A stretch of 64,000 nt of DNA from Bifidobacterium asteroides (GTDB taxonomy: Bacteria; Actinomycetota; Actinomycetes; Actinomycetales; Bifidobacteriaceae): positions 806,001 through 870,000 of the forward strand of contig NZ_CP132384.1 in assembly GCF_030758775.1 (NCBI RefSeq), in the 5' to 3' direction. Positions 1 through 11,457 of this stretch are shown here, piece by piece. The notes beneath the pieces are model-generated. The model was not told the DNA's origin, searched no databases, and saw nothing but the letters and a program-made list of their open reading frames with translations. How positions within the stretch are numbered: the first letter of the stretch is position 1; each line of letters starts with the position of its first letter. Position numbers and translations under genes: made by a program.

Positions 1-1
1 C

Positions 2-982
2 GTGGTCACGGTGCGCATTGCCGAGCCGCAGTTCCAGGGCCAGACCAAGGACGTGCTGGGCACGGCCCAGGTCAAACCCATCGTCACCCGGATGACCGAC
101 GACCAGTTCGGCCAGATGATCAGCGGCTCCAAGCGCGGCTTCAAGGAGCAGTCCGGCCAGGTGCTGGAGAAGATCGTGGGCGAGATGCATGCCCGCGTCC
201 AGGCCCGGAAGACCAAGGAGGTCACCAGGCGCAAGAACGCCCTGGAATCGGCATCCATGCCCTCCAAGCTCTCGGATTCCATGCCCGGCAACGACGACAT
301 CGCTGAGCTGTTCATCGTCGAGGGCGACTCCGCCCTGGGCACGGCCAAGGCCGCCCGAAACTCCATGTTCCAGGCCCTGCTGCCCATCCGCGGCAAGATC
401 CTCAACGTGCAGAAGGCCTCCCTGTCCCAGATGCTGACCAACAAGGAGTGCGCCTCCATCATCCAGGTGGTCGGCGCCGGCTCGGGGGCCAGCTTCGACA
501 TCGACCAGGCCCGCTACAACAAGGTCATCATGATGACCGACGCCGACGTGGACGGCGCCCACATCCGCATCCTCCTGCTGACCCTCTTCTACCGCTATAT
601 GCGGCCCCTGATCGAGAACGGGCGGGTCTACGCAGCCGTGCCGCCCCTGCATCGAATCGCCCTGGCAGGCAAGAACAAGGGGAAGTTCATCTACACCTAT
701 TCGGACGATGAGCTGGAGGGCAAGCTGGCCGACCTGCATGCCAAGCACATCGACTACAATCCCGATGTGCAGCGCTACAAGGGTCTGGGCGAGATGGACG
801 CCGACCAGCTGGCCGACACCACCATGGATCCCAGGACCCGCATGCTGCGCCGCATCCGCATGGAGGATGCCGCTCAGGCAGCCGGCATCTTCCCCCTGCT
901 CATGGGGGACGACGTGCCGCCCCGCAAGCAGTTCATCGTGGACAATGCCGACGACTTCGACCGGAGCAAGATCGACACCTGA
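2..982 (+). CDS. parE: DNA topoisomerase IV subunit B (ParE), 3' part
   Basis: This is the C-terminal 326 residues of a type IIA topoisomerase ATPase subunit; the 5' end lies outside the window. The TOPRIM signature EGDSA is at residues 107-111 and the metal-binding DADVDGAHI at about 180-188. The PLLPIRGKILNV segment and a C-terminal QRYKGLGEM motif, both typical of GyrB and ParE, are also visible. The subunit supplies ATP hydrolysis and part of the cleavage centre for decatenation. ParE is preferred over GyrB because parC lies 5 kb away, while gyrB-gyrA in this lineage normally sits beside dnaA. The stop is followed 40 bases later by the lhr gene on the same strand. Confidence 0.9.
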   Translation: MVTVRIAEPQFQGQTKDVLGTAQVKPIVTRMTDDQFGQMISGSKRGFKEQSGQVLEKIVGEMHARVQARKTKEVTRRKNALESASMPSKLSDSMPGNDDIAELFIVEGDSALGTAKAARNSMFQALLPIRGKILNVQKASLSQMLTNKECASIIQVVGAGSGASFDIDQARYNKVIMMTDADVDGAHIRILLLTLFYRYMRPLIENGRVYAAVPPLHRIALAGKNKGKFIYTYSDDELEGKLADLHAKHIDYNPDVQRYKGLGEMDADQLADTTMDPRTRMLRRIRMEDAAQAAGIFPLLMGDDVPPRKQFIVDNADDFDRSKIDT

Positions 983-1021
983 TCTGCCTTCGGCAAGGCC
1001 CGAAAGGGCGGGGAGAGGAGT

Positions 1022-4000
1022 GTGACGCACATGGGCGATCCCTTGGGCAGTTTCTCCCCGCAGACGGCCGACTGGTTTCGTCAGGCCTTCCCCGAGGGTC
1101 CCACGCCGACCCAGGTGCAGGCCTGGCCGGCCATCCGCGCAGGCGGCGATGCGCTGATCATTTCGCCCACCGGTTCGGGCAAGACCCTGGCCGCCTTTCT
1201 TTGGGCCATCGACGAGCTCATGACCAGGCCCCGGCGCTCCCGGAAGCCTGGGGTCGCCGTGCTCTACATCTCGCCCATGAAGGCCCTGGGGACGGATGTG
1301 GCCCGCAACCTGCAGGCTCCGCTGGAAGGCATCGCCGAGCGGTTTGAACAGCAGGGAGGCAAAGCGCCCAAGGTCCGGACGGGCATCCGCACCGGAGACA
1401 CCGATGCCCGCGGCCGCAGAGCCCTGGCCGCCCATCCGCCGGACATTCTGGTCACCACCCCTGAATCCCTCTATCTGATGCTGACCTCCAAAACGGCTAG
1501 CACGCTGAAGAACGTGCAAACCGTTATTGTGGACGAAATCCATGTTTTGGCGGGCAACAAGCGCGGGGCTCATCTGGCCCTGAGTCTGGAGCGGCTGGAC
1601 GACCTGGTCGGAGGGCCCGTGCAGCGGATCGGCCTGTCGGCTACGGTCCGGCCGCCCGAGCAGGTGGCACGTTTCCTGGGTGGCAGCCGTCCGGTCAGTC
1701 TGATCCAGCCCAAGTCGTCCACAGCCATGGACCTGCGCCTGATCGAGCCCCTGGAGGACATGGGCGATCTGGCCGCGCCGCCCGGTCAGTCAGGTGAGTC
1801 GGGTCAGGAAGGCGACCAAAGAAGCGGATCCATCTGGCCAGCAATCGAGCGGGCCATTCTGGACCAGGTTCTCTCCCACCGCACCACCCTGGTCTTCGTC
1901 AACTCGCGAGGGCTCGCCGAGCGCCTGACCGCCCGGCTCAACGACCTGCACCAAGCCGATCTGCAGGCCTCAGGTCATGGCCAGCCGGGTTTCTCCGATG
2001 AGACCGATGAGTCCACGGTCAGGGCTGCGCCGGCCAGGGAGCCCGCCCACTACGATTCGGCCACCGGTTCCACTTCCGAGAGGACTTCCGGCCAGAGCGT
2101 CGACCAACCCATTGCCATGGCCCACCATGGGTCGGTGTCCAAGGAACGCCGGCGCCAGGTGGAGGACGACCTCAAGGCCGGCAGACTGCGCTGTGTGGTG
2201 GCCACTTCCAGCCTGGAGCTGGGCATCGATATGGGCTCGGTCGATCTGGTCATCCAGGTCAACGCCCCGCTGTCGACCGCCTCGGGACTGCAGCGGGTGG
2301 GCCGGGCCGATCACCAGGTCGGTCGGGTATCCCAAGCCAGGCTTTTCCCCCTGACCCGCGAGCAGATCCTGGAGTGCACGGCCAGCATGGAGAGCATGGC
2401 CCAGGGCGACATCGAACCCACCATCATGCCCAGCAGCCCCTTGGATGTTCTGGCCCAGCAGACGGTGGCCGCGGCCGCCATGGGACCGCTCAGGGAGCAG
2501 GACTGGCTGGCCACGGTCAGACGGGCCGCGCCCTTCGCCCATCTGGACCAGCAGGTCTACCGGGCGGTGCTGGGCATGCTCAGCGGCGCCTACACCTCCC
2601 AGGATTTCACCGCCTTCCGTCCCATCCTGGTCTGGGACCGCCAGACCGGAACCCTGACGGCCCGACCCGGCGCACAACGACTGGCGGTGACCTCCGGAGG
2701 CACCATTCCCGACCGCGGCTCCTACAGTGTGGTCATGCCCTCCGAGGCCGCCGGCGGCAAGCCCCGCCGAGTGGGGGAACTGGACGAAGAGATGGTCTAC
2801 GAGTCCCGCAAGGGGGACGTGATCACCCTGGGCACCACCTCCTGGAGGATCCAGCAGATCACCCGCGACCGTGTGGTGGTGGTACCCGCTCCGGGACGCT
2901 CCGCCAGACTGCCCTTCTGGCACGGGGAGGGCACCGGCCGTGACCCCGCATTCGGCCGTCGTCTGGGCAGGCTGGCCAGGGAACTGTCCCAGGGCCTGAT
3001 ACCGGCGGTCCAGACTGCCTCCGGTCGGCCGGGCTTCACTCAACCCGTCTGTTCTCGTCTGCTGGAGGACGGCCTGGACCGTCCAGCCATCAACAATCTG
3101 GCCGCCTTTCTGACCGAGCAGCAGGCCTCCACCGGCCGGGTGCCCGACGACCGTCACCTGGTGGTCGAGCGCTGCCCCAACGAGGAGGGCGATCTGAGGC
3201 TGATCCTCCATTCGCCATACGGCCGCAGGGTCAACGAGCCCTGGGCCCTGGCCATCGCCGCCCGGCTCTCCCGCGAGCGCGGATACGACGGATCCGTCTG
3301 GGCGGGGGAGGACGGCATCGTCGTGCAGATCCCGGGCACAGATGCCGTTCCTGGAAGACCAGCGAATATTCGGATTCACCCCCGATCAGGTGGAGCGCGA
3401 GGTCCGACGTCATCTGGTCGGCTCGGCGCTCTTCCAGGCCCGCTTCCGCCAGTGCGCAGCCCGCTCGCTCTACATGCCCAGGATGGAGCCCGGCCGCAGG
3501 GTGCCGCTCTGGCAGCAGCGTCTTCGAGCCTCCCGTCTGCTGGATGCGGCCCTGAAGGAGGATGACTTCCCCCTGGTTCTGGAGACCATGCGCGAGTGCC
3601 TCCAGGACGTCTACGACATGCCTGCCCTGCGCGAGCTCATGGCCGACCTGGAGCAGGGGAGCGCCCGTCTGGTCCCGGCCTTTACCCGGACCCCCTCGCC
3701 CATGGCCTCGGGGCTGCTCTTCGGCTACCTGGGGACCTTCATGTACCAGTACGACATGCCCAAGGCCGAGCGCGACGCCGCCATGCTGGCCATCGACTCC
3801 GATCTGCTGGAACAGATGGTCGGCCAGGTGGACATGGCTGACCTCCTGGACCAGGAGACCGTCGACCAGGTGACCGCTGATCTGCAGCGGCTTTCGCCCA
3901 GGACCCGGGCCAGGGGGGCCGAGGGGCTGGCCGACCTGCTGCGCACCCTGGGCCCCATGGACCTGGCCGGGATTCGCCGGCGCATGCGCGGGCAGGAGGA

Positions 4001-5957
4001 CGAACCGGTGACGCAGGCACAGGTCCGGGCCATGCTGGAGGAGCTGCGGACCCAGTCCAGGGTGGTTCCGGTCAGGTTAGGCGCTCGCGACTGCTGGGTA
4101 TGGGCCGGTCAGGCAGGGCGGCTGACGGCGGTTCTGGGCCCTGGCATCATCCAGCCATCCGCCCAGCCGACAAAGGAATCGGAATCAGACAGCGAGGCCT
4201 TCGACCAGCTGGTCAGGCAATACGCCGCAGTCCATGGGCCATTCACCACCCAGGATCTGGCCGGCCACCTGGGCCTGGGCAGCGCTCTCTTGGAGGACAG
4301 GTTGCGTTCCCTGGCCGCTCGCGAACTGCTCATGACCGGGGTCTTCCCCCGGCCCGACCTGCGTGCCTACGACGAGCCTGGATGGGAGGGGGGTCAACCC
4401 CACCGAGGGTGGCTGGATCCCGAGGTCTTCCGCCGGCTGCGCTCGCGGTCCCTGGCCAAGGCCAGCAAGGCCGCCAGTCCCGTCCCCGGCCATGTCTACA
4501 GCGACTTTCTTCTTCACCGGCAGGGTCTGGCACCCCTGGGCCAGGAGCCCTTGATGGGCGCCGAAGGACTGCTGGAGGTGGTCGGGCAGCTGGAGGGGCT
4601 GGCTCTGCCGCCCGAACTCTGGGAGTCGGCCATCTTCCCGGCCAGGGTGCGTGATTACGGTCCCGCATTGATGGACGATCTGCTGGCCTCGGGCCAGGTG
4701 GTCTGGGTGGGGTCCGACCAGGGGGAGGGCCCGCTGGGCGCCATGACCTTCTACCTGGCCGAGGACCTGGATGAGGAGCTTCCAGCACAATCCGCTGGTT
4801 CTGCATCGGTCACGGATGTGGCCGGCAAGTTGAGCAAGGCGGGCGACGCGGGTGATCTGGAAGAGACCATGCTGGATGTTCTGGCCGACGGGGGAGCCTA
4901 CCGTTTCGATCGGCTTCTGCGCGCCTGCGCCGGTCGGGGCGGGAATGACGTTGAGTCTCCTGGTTTTGAAGCCCCCGATCAGGAGGCCGTGGCACGGTCG
5001 CTCTGGGATTTGGTCAGGCGTGGACTGGTCACCAATGCCTCCCTGGCTCCGGTTCGGCGCCTGATCCGAGGATCAGGGTCTCAGTCCTCGGGGAGGACCC
5101 GACGCTTGCCCCACGGCCTGCGTGGACACGGCAGGCCCAGGGGTCGTGCAGCCATGATCTGGGCGGCCAGCTCAACAGCGCTGTCAGCAGCTGCTGAGGG
5201 GTTCTGGACCCTGGTTGTCGATGAGCGCGAGGCAGCAGGAGGCTCAGCGGGAACGGACATGGCCGGTTCACGTGATGGACCTAGAGACAGCCAGGACGGT
5301 GACCGCCAGCGGACCGTCAGCCTGGTCCACGAGGAGCAGGCCATCCTGGACCGCTATGGGCTCCTGGCTCCGGTGCTGCCTGAGGTGCGGTCCCTGCCCG
5401 GCGGATTCTCGGCTCTCTATCAGGTCTGCAGGCGCATGGAGGAGGCCGGCCGGCTGACGCGAGGGGTCATCGTCGACGGCTTCGGCGGCGCCCAGTTCGC
5501 CCCCAGAGAGGTGATCGACCAGCTCAGGGACTTCCAAGATGATGAGCGCACAAGCGATGGCGAAGGCGGATCGGGGCAGCGACCTGCCGAACCCGTGGTC
5601 ATGGACGTGACCGATCCCGCCAACCTCTATGGCACGGCTCTTGCCTGGCCGACCACATCAGGGGATGGCGGCGGACGGCCCATTCGGCGGATAGGAAACC
5701 TCCTGGTGCAGAATCATGGCCGCGCCCTGGTCTATGCGGCGCCCAAGGGGCATCATCTGCTGGTCTTTGGTGAGCCCGAGCGTGGATTGCTGGAGGCCGC
5801 CTTCGCCCAGCTGGCCTCATGGCTGAGCCGGGACGGACAGGGACGCATCCTCTTCAGTGATGCCAATGGCCGGCCCCTGACCATGCGCGAACCGGTGGGG
5901 ATGGCCCTGGCCACAGCCGGGTTCACGGCCGGTCCGGGCGGCATGGCCCTCTACTGA
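1022..5957 (+). CDS. lhr: Lhr-like ATP-dependent helicase, interrupted by one frameshift
   Basis: Large superfamily 2 helicase of the Lhr family, implicated in DNA repair in other actinobacteria. The first frame (1022-3565) holds Walker A GSGKT at residues 51-55, the DEIH box, the LSAT motif III and motif VI QRVGRA. The second frame (from about 3342 to 5957) holds the winged-helix Lhr core and C-terminal domain. Neither half is complete, and the protein is collinear if one extra base between about 3330 and 3356 is removed, giving about 1644 residues. The first frame runs 70 codons past the junction with no shift-promoting stop, so programmed frameshifting is unlikely. The GTG start at 1022 has GGGAG upstream; ATG 1031 is an alternative. 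Confidence 0.85.
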
Positions 5958-5974
5958 GCCCTTGCTGAGCGCCC

Positions 5975-8596
5975 TCAGGCCACGAAGGCGATGGGCGCTG
6001 CCAGCTCCTGGCCGGAGGCGTCCCGGCGCATGTCCACTTCGGGCAGTTCGACCGGAGAGCCGGCGGCGGTGCTGGCGTGCAGGGGCCAGGCGCCCACCCG
6101 GGCCAGCAGCAGGGTGTCCTGACCCTTGAGGAAGCGTTGGGAGCGCACGCCTTTCGTGCCGCGGCCCTTGACCGGATACATCTCCAGCGGGGTCAGCTTG
6201 GCCGACCCGTTCTCGGTGCCGGGCAGGGCCTCGGAGTCGCCGGCCACAGTCAGGACCACGGCCCCGGCCTGGGTGCTCATGCCATCCTCGCCGGTCTCCT
6301 GATAGGTCCAGCCAATCTCCCCGGCCGGCACGACCGCGAAGGCGGCGACCTGGCAGCCCTGGGCCAGCCGGATGCCCACCATGCCGGCCGCGTTGCGGCC
6401 CTGGGGGCGAACCTTGTCCCCGGTGAAGGTCAGCAGGCTGGCATCCGAGGAGATGAGCACCATCCGGTCCCCGTCCTGGCAGGGGGCTGCGAAGACCACC
6501 TGGTCGTCCCCCTTGAGGTCGATGACCGACCAGGAGTCCATGGTGGTCGGGGATTCGCGGTTCCAGCGCTTGACCGTGCCCAGCCGGGTGCCCAGGGCCA
6601 GTGGCGCGGAGTCGTTCATGTCGATGACGGTGACGGCGTGCTCGTCGGCCTGGGGTTCGGTGCTGGCGGTCCCGCCCAGGAGCTCGTCAGCCACGATGCC
6701 CCCGCTCAGGTTGGGGTTGGCGGTGGCCGGGATCAGCGGCAGGTCGGCCACGGGGGCGGTGATCAGCCTTCCAGCCGTGGTCACCAGGCCGTAGGTGGCC
6801 AGGGTAGTGGTGGCGAATATGGCGATGACCTGGTCGTCATGCCCCCGGTCCTGGTTGCGCGGCCGGGACCGCCAGGCATCCAGGGCGCCCGGGGTGCTGC
6901 GTGCCAGCAGTCCGGTGGCGCTCATCATGACCGTGCAGGGCTTGTCCTCCATGTGCAGGTCGCCGCCGTCGCCGCCGCGGCTGGTTCCTCCGCTGGCCAT
7001 CAGTGCGGCCTGTGGGCCGGCACCCGTCTTGCCGGGGGTTTGCTGGTCGCTAGCTGCCGACTGCACGGGGGCCAGGTCGCCGGAGGGCTCCTGGTCCAGG
7101 ATGACCGTGCGCCTGGGCGTGCCCCACTGGGCCACCGCCTGGTCCATCTCCTGGATGACCACCCGGTCCAGCTCGGCCGATGAGCCCAGAATCCGCTCCA
7201 GCTCCTCCAGCTGCTTGTTGAGGTCGTCACGCTCGCCCTCCAGCTCGATCCGGCTCATCTTGGTCAGCCGCCGCAGCCGCAGGTCAAGAATGTACTGGGC
7301 CTGGGTCTGATCCAGATCGAAGACCGCCATCAGCCTGGTCTTGGCCGCATCCGCGTCGTCCGAGCTGCGGATGACCTGGATGACCTCGTCGATGTCGACC
7401 AGGGCCAGCAGGAGCCCCTCGACCAGGTGCAGACGCTCCAGGGCCTTCTTGCGGCGGAACTCGCTGCGCCGATGGATGACCGTGCGCCGGTGCTCCACCC
7501 AGACCTCCAGCAGCTCCTTGAGCCCCATGGTTCTGGGCCGTCCGTGGACCAGGGCCACGTTGTTGATGGTGAAGGAGTCCTCCAGGGGCGTGTACTTGAA
7601 GAGCTTGCCCAGGACCTTGCCCGGATCGAATCCCGTCTTGATCTCGATGACCAGGCGGGTCCCGTTGTGCCGGTCGGTCAGGTCGATGGCGCTGGAGATG
7701 CCCTCCAGCTTGTGGTTGCGCACCCCATCCGAGATGCGTTCCAGAACCCGCTCGGGGCCCACCATGAAGGGCAGCTCGGTGACCACGATGGCTTTCTTGC
7801 GGGCGGTCACGTTCTCCAGGTGGGTGACGGACCTGGTCACGAAGGCCCCCCGGCCGTGCTCGTAGGCCTTGCGGATGCCGTCCCGTCCCACGATGACTCC
7901 GCCGCCGGGCAGATCCGGGCCGGGCACGTAGCGCATGAGCTCGTCCAGCCCTGCGTCCGGGTGGGCCATCAGATACTTGGCGGCGGCCACCACCTCGCCC
8001 AGGTTGTGGGTGATCATGTTGGTGGCCATGCCCACGGCGATGCCTGAGGCCCCGTTGACCAGCAGGTTGGGGATGGCCGAGGGCAGGACCTGGGGCTCCT
8101 TGAGCTTGTTGTCGTAGTTGGGGGAGAAGTCCACCGTGTCCTGGTCGATGTCGGCGTTCATGCCCAGGGCCGCAGGAGCCAGCCTGGCCTCGGTGTAGCG
8201 GGAGGCAGCCGGCCCGTCGTCCAGGGATCCGAAGTTGCCGTGGCCGTCGACCAGGGGCAGGCGCATGGCAAAGGGCTGGGCCAGGCGCACCATGGCCTCG
8301 TAGATGGATGAGTCGCCATGGGGGTGCAGCTTGCCCATGACCTCGCCCACGGCCCTGGCGGACTTCATGTAGGGGCGGTCGGGGTTGAGGTTCATCTGGC
8401 CCATCTGGTAGATGATCCGCCGCTGGACCGGCTTGAGTCCGTCACGGGCGTCGGGCAGGGCCCTGGCGTAGATGACCGAGTAGGCGTATTCCAGGAAGGA
8501 CTTGCTCATCTCCTCGTTCAGAGGGGTTTCGACGATGTGCTCCTTGACCTGCCGGGGGTCGTACCCCGCCGCCTTGCTCCTGCGATGAGTTGCCAT
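5975..8596 (-). CDS. parC: DNA topoisomerase IV subunit A (ParC)
   Basis: Breakage-reunion subunit of topoisomerase IV, 873 residues, which decatenates daughter chromosomes together with ParE. The catalytic tyrosine is Tyr134 in the AASRYTE motif. The quinolone-determining region [10 protein letters not shown] is at residues 91-100, with Ser96 and Glu100 at the positions matching E. coli GyrA Ser83 and Asp87, so both look wild type. The C-terminal half shows the beta-pinwheel repeats with a low-complexity Gly/Ser-rich insert around residues 490-550. It converges with lhr, leaving only 17 bases between stops. The ATG start has AGGAG about 10 bases upstream. ParC rather than GyrA is chosen because of the parE neighbour. 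Confidence 0.88.
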   Translation of the reverse strand: MATHRRSKAAGYDPRQVKEHIVETPLNEEMSKSFLEYAYSVIYARALPDARDGLKPVQRRIIYQMGQMNLNPDRPYMKSARAVGEVMGKLHPHGDSSIYEAMVRLAQPFAMRLPLVDGHGNFGSLDDGPAASRYTEARLAPAALGMNADIDQDTVDFSPNYDNKLKEPQVLPSAIPNLLVNGASGIAVGMATNMITHNLGEVVAAAKYLMAHPDAGLDELMRYVPGPDLPGGGVIVGRDGIRKAYEHGRGAFVTRSVTHLENVTARKKAIVVTELPFMVGPERVLERISDGVRNHKLEGISSAIDLTDRHNGTRLVIEIKTGFDPGKVLGKLFKYTPLEDSFTINNVALVHGRPRTMGLKELLEVWVEHRRTVIHRRSEFRRKKALERLHLVEGLLLALVDIDEVIQVIRSSDDADAAKTRLMAVFDLDQTQAQYILDLRLRRLTKMSRIELEGERDDLNKQLEELERILGSSAELDRVVIQEMDQAVAQWGTPRRTVILDQEPSGDLAPVQSAASDQQTPGKTGAGPQAALMASGGTSRGGDGGDLHMEDKPCTVMMSATGLLARSTPGALDAWRSRPRNQDRGHDDQVIAIFATTTLATYGLVTTAGRLITAPVADLPLIPATANPNLSGGIVADELLGGTASTEPQADEHAVTVIDMNDSAPLALGTRLGTVKRWNRESPTTMDSWSVIDLKGDDQVVFAAPCQDGDRMVLISSDASLLTFTGDKVRPQGRNAAGMVGIRLAQGCQVAAFAVVPAGEIGWTYQETGEDGMSTQAGAVVLTVAGDSEALPGTENGSAKLTPLEMYPVKGRGTKGVRSQRFLKGQDTLLLARVGAWPLHASTAAGSPVELPEVDMRRDASGQELAAPIAFVA

Positions 8597-8701
8597 GCTC
8601 CAGCTCCTGCTCCTTCATGTTCCGCCTTATGATAACCGGACGGTCCGCCAAAGCATTGACAGCAGGGATGCGGTGTCGGCCTGGGGCCTGACCGTGCTTG
8701 A

Positions 8702-9934
8702 ATGGGTTGTATGGGTCTGGATACACCTGACATGAAGGAACTGCTGCAGCCGAGTCCGCCTATCCAATACGGGGACCGGGCGGGGGACAACCATGTTGGC
8801 GGGGCCAGGCATCTGTCCGCCGTCCTGCCCGCCCTGAGCGCCTGTTTGGGAACGCCTGTGGCCACCGACGTCCACCCGTCTGCCAAGGCCCTCCAGGAGG
8901 CCCTGGGACTGCCGGAGGCCCGGTCGGTGGTCGTCGTCCTGGTGGATGGGCTGGGATTCTGGAATCTGGTCAGCCGCCAGGGCCATGTGCCCTACCTGCG
9001 CTCGCTGCTGTCCGAACCCATCAACCAGCGTCCCCTCTACACCAGCCTGCCCTCGACGACCGTGGCGGCCATGGGCGTCTTCGGCACCGGAACCAGCCCT
9101 GGGCTGACCGGCATGACCGGCTACACCCAGCTGAATCCGGACACCGGCCAGCTGGGCCAGATGATCCAGTTCAGGGGCGCTCAGGATCCCGAGAACCTGC
9201 AACGCCGTCCCACGGTCTTCGAGACCCTCCAGGCGCAAGGGGTGCGTGTCACCTCCTCGGGCCTGCCGCGTTTTCGCGATTCAGCCCTGACCCGCGCGGC
9301 TCTGCGCGGCGGGGAGTACCTGGCTCACAACCACTCCCGTCAGCGTCTCCTGGCCGCCTGCCAGGCTGCCAGCCAGCCGGGTCTGACCTACCTCTACATC
9401 CGCGATGTGGACAAGGTGGGCCACCACAGCGGCTGGGAGGGCGAGGAGTGGGTGGCCGCTCTTGAAGCGACCGATGCACAGCTGGCCGAGCTTCATCGCC
9501 GCCTGCCCGCCGGGACGCTGACGGTGATCGTAGCCGATCATGGCATGGTTGAGTCCGATCCGAACCAGCGCATTGACATCGCCCAGGATCCGGAGCTGAG
9601 CCAGGATGTGCGACTGGTGGGCGGCGAGCCCAGGGCGGTCATGCTCTATCTGGACCAGGGGGCGGATCCCCAGGTTGTGGCTACACGCTGGCGTGAGCGT
9701 CTGGGGGATCGGGCCTGGGTGCTGACCCGTGACCAGGCCATCCAAGGGGGAATCTTCGGTCCTGTGGATGCCCGGATTCGACCCATGATCGGCGACCTTC
9801 TGGTGCTGGCCGGCGACCGGATCACCCTGGTGAATTCTGCAGATCAGACGGATGCTGCAACCAGGCTGCCCGGCGTCCATGGCTCATGGACCCGTCTGGA
9901 GACGCAGATTCCCTGCCTGATCGACCTGGTCTGA
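8702..9934 (+). CDS. Alkaline-phosphatase-superfamily phosphodiesterase / nucleotide pyrophosphatase-like protein
   Basis: About 410 residues of the type I phosphodiesterase / nucleotide pyrophosphatase branch of the alkaline phosphatase superfamily. Visible metal-site and nucleophile motifs are VDGLGFWN near residue 82, LPSTTVAAM (Thr nucleophile) near 118, the DVDKVGHHSG block, ADHGMV and a C-terminal GVHGS. These hydrolyse phosphodiesters or phosphomonoesters using two metal ions; the substrate cannot be read from sequence. There is no signal peptide, so a cytoplasmic location is likely. The start is uncertain: ATG codons at 8702, 8711 and 8732 are in frame and none has a clear Shine-Dalgarno site. 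Its TGA directly abuts the stop of the convergent sepH gene. Confidence 0.8.
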   Translation: MGCMGLDTPDMKELLQPSPPIQYGDRAGDNHVGGARHLSAVLPALSACLGTPVATDVHPSAKALQEALGLPEARSVVVVLVDGLGFWNLVSRQGHVPYLRSLLSEPINQRPLYTSLPSTTVAAMGVFGTGTSPGLTGMTGYTQLNPDTGQLGQMIQFRGAQDPENLQRRPTVFETLQAQGVRVTSSGLPRFRDSALTRAALRGGEYLAHNHSRQRLLAACQAASQPGLTYLYIRDVDKVGHHSGWEGEEWVAALEATDAQLAELHRRLPAGTLTVIVADHGMVESDPNQRIDIAQDPELSQDVRLVGGEPRAVMLYLDQGADPQVVATRWRERLGDRAWVLTRDQAIQGGIFGPVDARIRPMIGDLLVLAGDRITLVNSADQTDAATRLPGVHGSWTRLETQIPCLIDLV

Positions 9935-10996
9935 CTACTTGCCGAAGAGGATCTCATCCCAGCTGGGCACGGCCGACCGTCCGGAGTGTTTTTTGGCCCG
10001 CTTGCTGCGGCGGCCCTCCTTGGGCTGATCCTCCTGCTCGTCCTGTCTGGCATCATCGCCTGGATCCTCTTGCCGGGGCTGCTCCTGGTCCGCCTGGCCC
10101 TGCCCATGGTTCTGCACGGGCAGGACCATGGTGGATTCGTTGTCTCTGATGGGAGGATGCTCGGCCGTGTCAGGGTCCTCGGTCAGTTCTGCACTGGGGT
10201 GGCTGGGCTCCCGCTCGGCTGTCCGCTCCTGGCTCTCCTTGGGCTTGCCATAGAGCCAGGCCGTGAGTGCCGCCTGGCGTTCACCGCTCTCCTGGCCCTC
10301 CGATCCGGCATCCTCTTCTTCTATTTGGGTAAAGGTATCCTTCTGGCTTGGAGGCCGCCTGTCGGTCTGATCGTCAATCGCTTCAGCAGGCCGATCCTGC
10401 CCATGGTCGTCCGTGGAATTGTCCAGCAGCATCCTTGCCGCCCCGTTCAGGCAGGTCACCGTGTTGTCATGCATGTTCCATGCCCAGCGGGCGTTGAAAA
10501 TCCGTTTGTCCAGCGTAAACACGCCGTTGATGTTCCAGGGTTCGTACCCTCGTCTGGTGGCCTGCCAGGAAACCTGTGTCAGGCTGACCCCCGCACGGGC
10601 CAGCACCTTGCCGATCAGTTCCTGATAGTTTCGCCCGCCCGACCCCTTGGGCGCCGGCATGGTCAGGAACTGCTCGATGGCGTACTTCTTCTCGGTTTCC
10701 ACGGGAGCCGCGAAACGCCGTACCAGCGCTTCGTTGACAGCGTATTGCTGAGCCACCTGCTCGGGGCGGGCACCGGCGCGCACAGCCGCCTGAATGGCCG
10801 AGACGGGCAGGGGCTTGGACTTGCCGGTCTGGGGGTCCACGTCCTCTTCCTCCTTGACCTGCTTGGCCTCAAGAATGGCGCGATCAAGCGCATCGTCGAC
10901 CCTTACGGCGAAGTGCCGGTGGTCACAGACGAAGACCAGATCGCCCCTGTCGTCGACATGGTCAAAGCTGGCCACCCTGGTCCCATTCTCAGACAT
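9935..10996 (-). CDS. sepH: Septation protein SepH (DUF3071)
   Basis: 353-residue protein with the N-terminal DUF3071/SepH domain, the actinobacterial regulator that stimulates FtsZ assembly during division. The conserved N-terminal block (residues 1-60) is followed by a helix-turn-helix-like segment, GARPEQVAQQYAV, at about 95-107. The rest, from about residue 195, is acidic, Gln/Glu/Asp-rich and probably disordered, ending in a short conserved tail (SVPSWDEILFGK-like), as in SepH proteins. A GGGG Shine-Dalgarno element precedes the ATG. It is convergent with the phosphodiesterase gene, the two stop codons touching at 9934/9935, so no terminator fits between them. Confidence 0.88.
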   Translation of the reverse strand: MSENGTRVASFDHVDDRGDLVFVCDHRHFAVRVDDALDRAILEAKQVKEEEDVDPQTGKSKPLPVSAIQAAVRAGARPEQVAQQYAVNEALVRRFAAPVETEKKYAIEQFLTMPAPKGSGGRNYQELIGKVLARAGVSLTQVSWQATRRGYEPWNINGVFTLDKRIFNARWAWNMHDNTVTCLNGAARMLLDNSTDDHGQDRPAEAIDDQTDRRPPSQKDTFTQIEEEDAGSEGQESGERQAALTAWLYGKPKESQERTAEREPSHPSAELTEDPDTAEHPPIRDNESTMVLPVQNHGQGQADQEQPRQEDPGDDARQDEQEDQPKEGRRSKRAKKHSGRSAVPSWDEILFGK

Positions 10997-11163
10997 GCAC
11001 GCCCCTATCCTCTTACGGTTCCTTTACACGGCCTCAGGTATTTCCATTGTGCCCTATGGTTCGTATTTTACGTGCTTTTGAAATCGTGTATCCTATGCGC
11101 AGTACATATCGTGTGAAATGACCGGCATACGAGGTGGCTGGTCGAACAAGGAAAGGGTACACG

Positions 11164-11457
11164 ATGGCACAGGATTACGATACCCCGCGAGACAAGGACG
11201 AAGACGAGGAATCCCTGCAGGAGCTGGGCAAAAGCGGCCAGGATGCCGGGGCCGATCTGGACGACGACGAGAACGCCATCGCCGAGGACTACGAGCTGCC
11301 GGGCGCCGACCTGAGCAATGAGGACTCTTCGGTGACTGTCATTCCCATGCAGGGCGATGAATTCATCTGCTCCAACTGCTTCTTGGTCAAACACCGGAGC
11401 CAGCTGGCCTACACAACCCCCGACGGCAAGCCCGTCTGCAAGGAGTGCGCCGCCTAA
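11164..11457 (+). CDS. DUF4193 family protein
   Basis: 97-residue acidic protein of the actinobacterial DUF4193 family. The N-terminal two thirds are Asp/Glu-rich and likely unstructured. The C-terminus holds two Cys-X2-Cys pairs (CSNC and CKEC) that look like a small zinc ribbon. The function of the family is unknown. The start at 11164 is chosen over the in-frame 11134 because AAGGAAAGGG lies about 7 bases upstream and family members begin MA(Q/T)DYD. The stop overlaps the dut start by one base (TAATG), so the two genes are translationally coupled. Dut and this protein are common neighbours in actinobacteria. Confidence 0.85.
   Translation: MAQDYDTPRDKDEDEESLQELGKSGQDAGADLDDDENAIAEDYELPGADLSNEDSSVTVIPMQGDEFICSNCFLVKHRSQLAYTTPDGKPVCKECAA

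Noticed and set aside
3330-3565. Programmed frameshifting in lhr
   Set aside because: There is no stop or rare-codon slip site at the junction and the first frame continues 70 codons.
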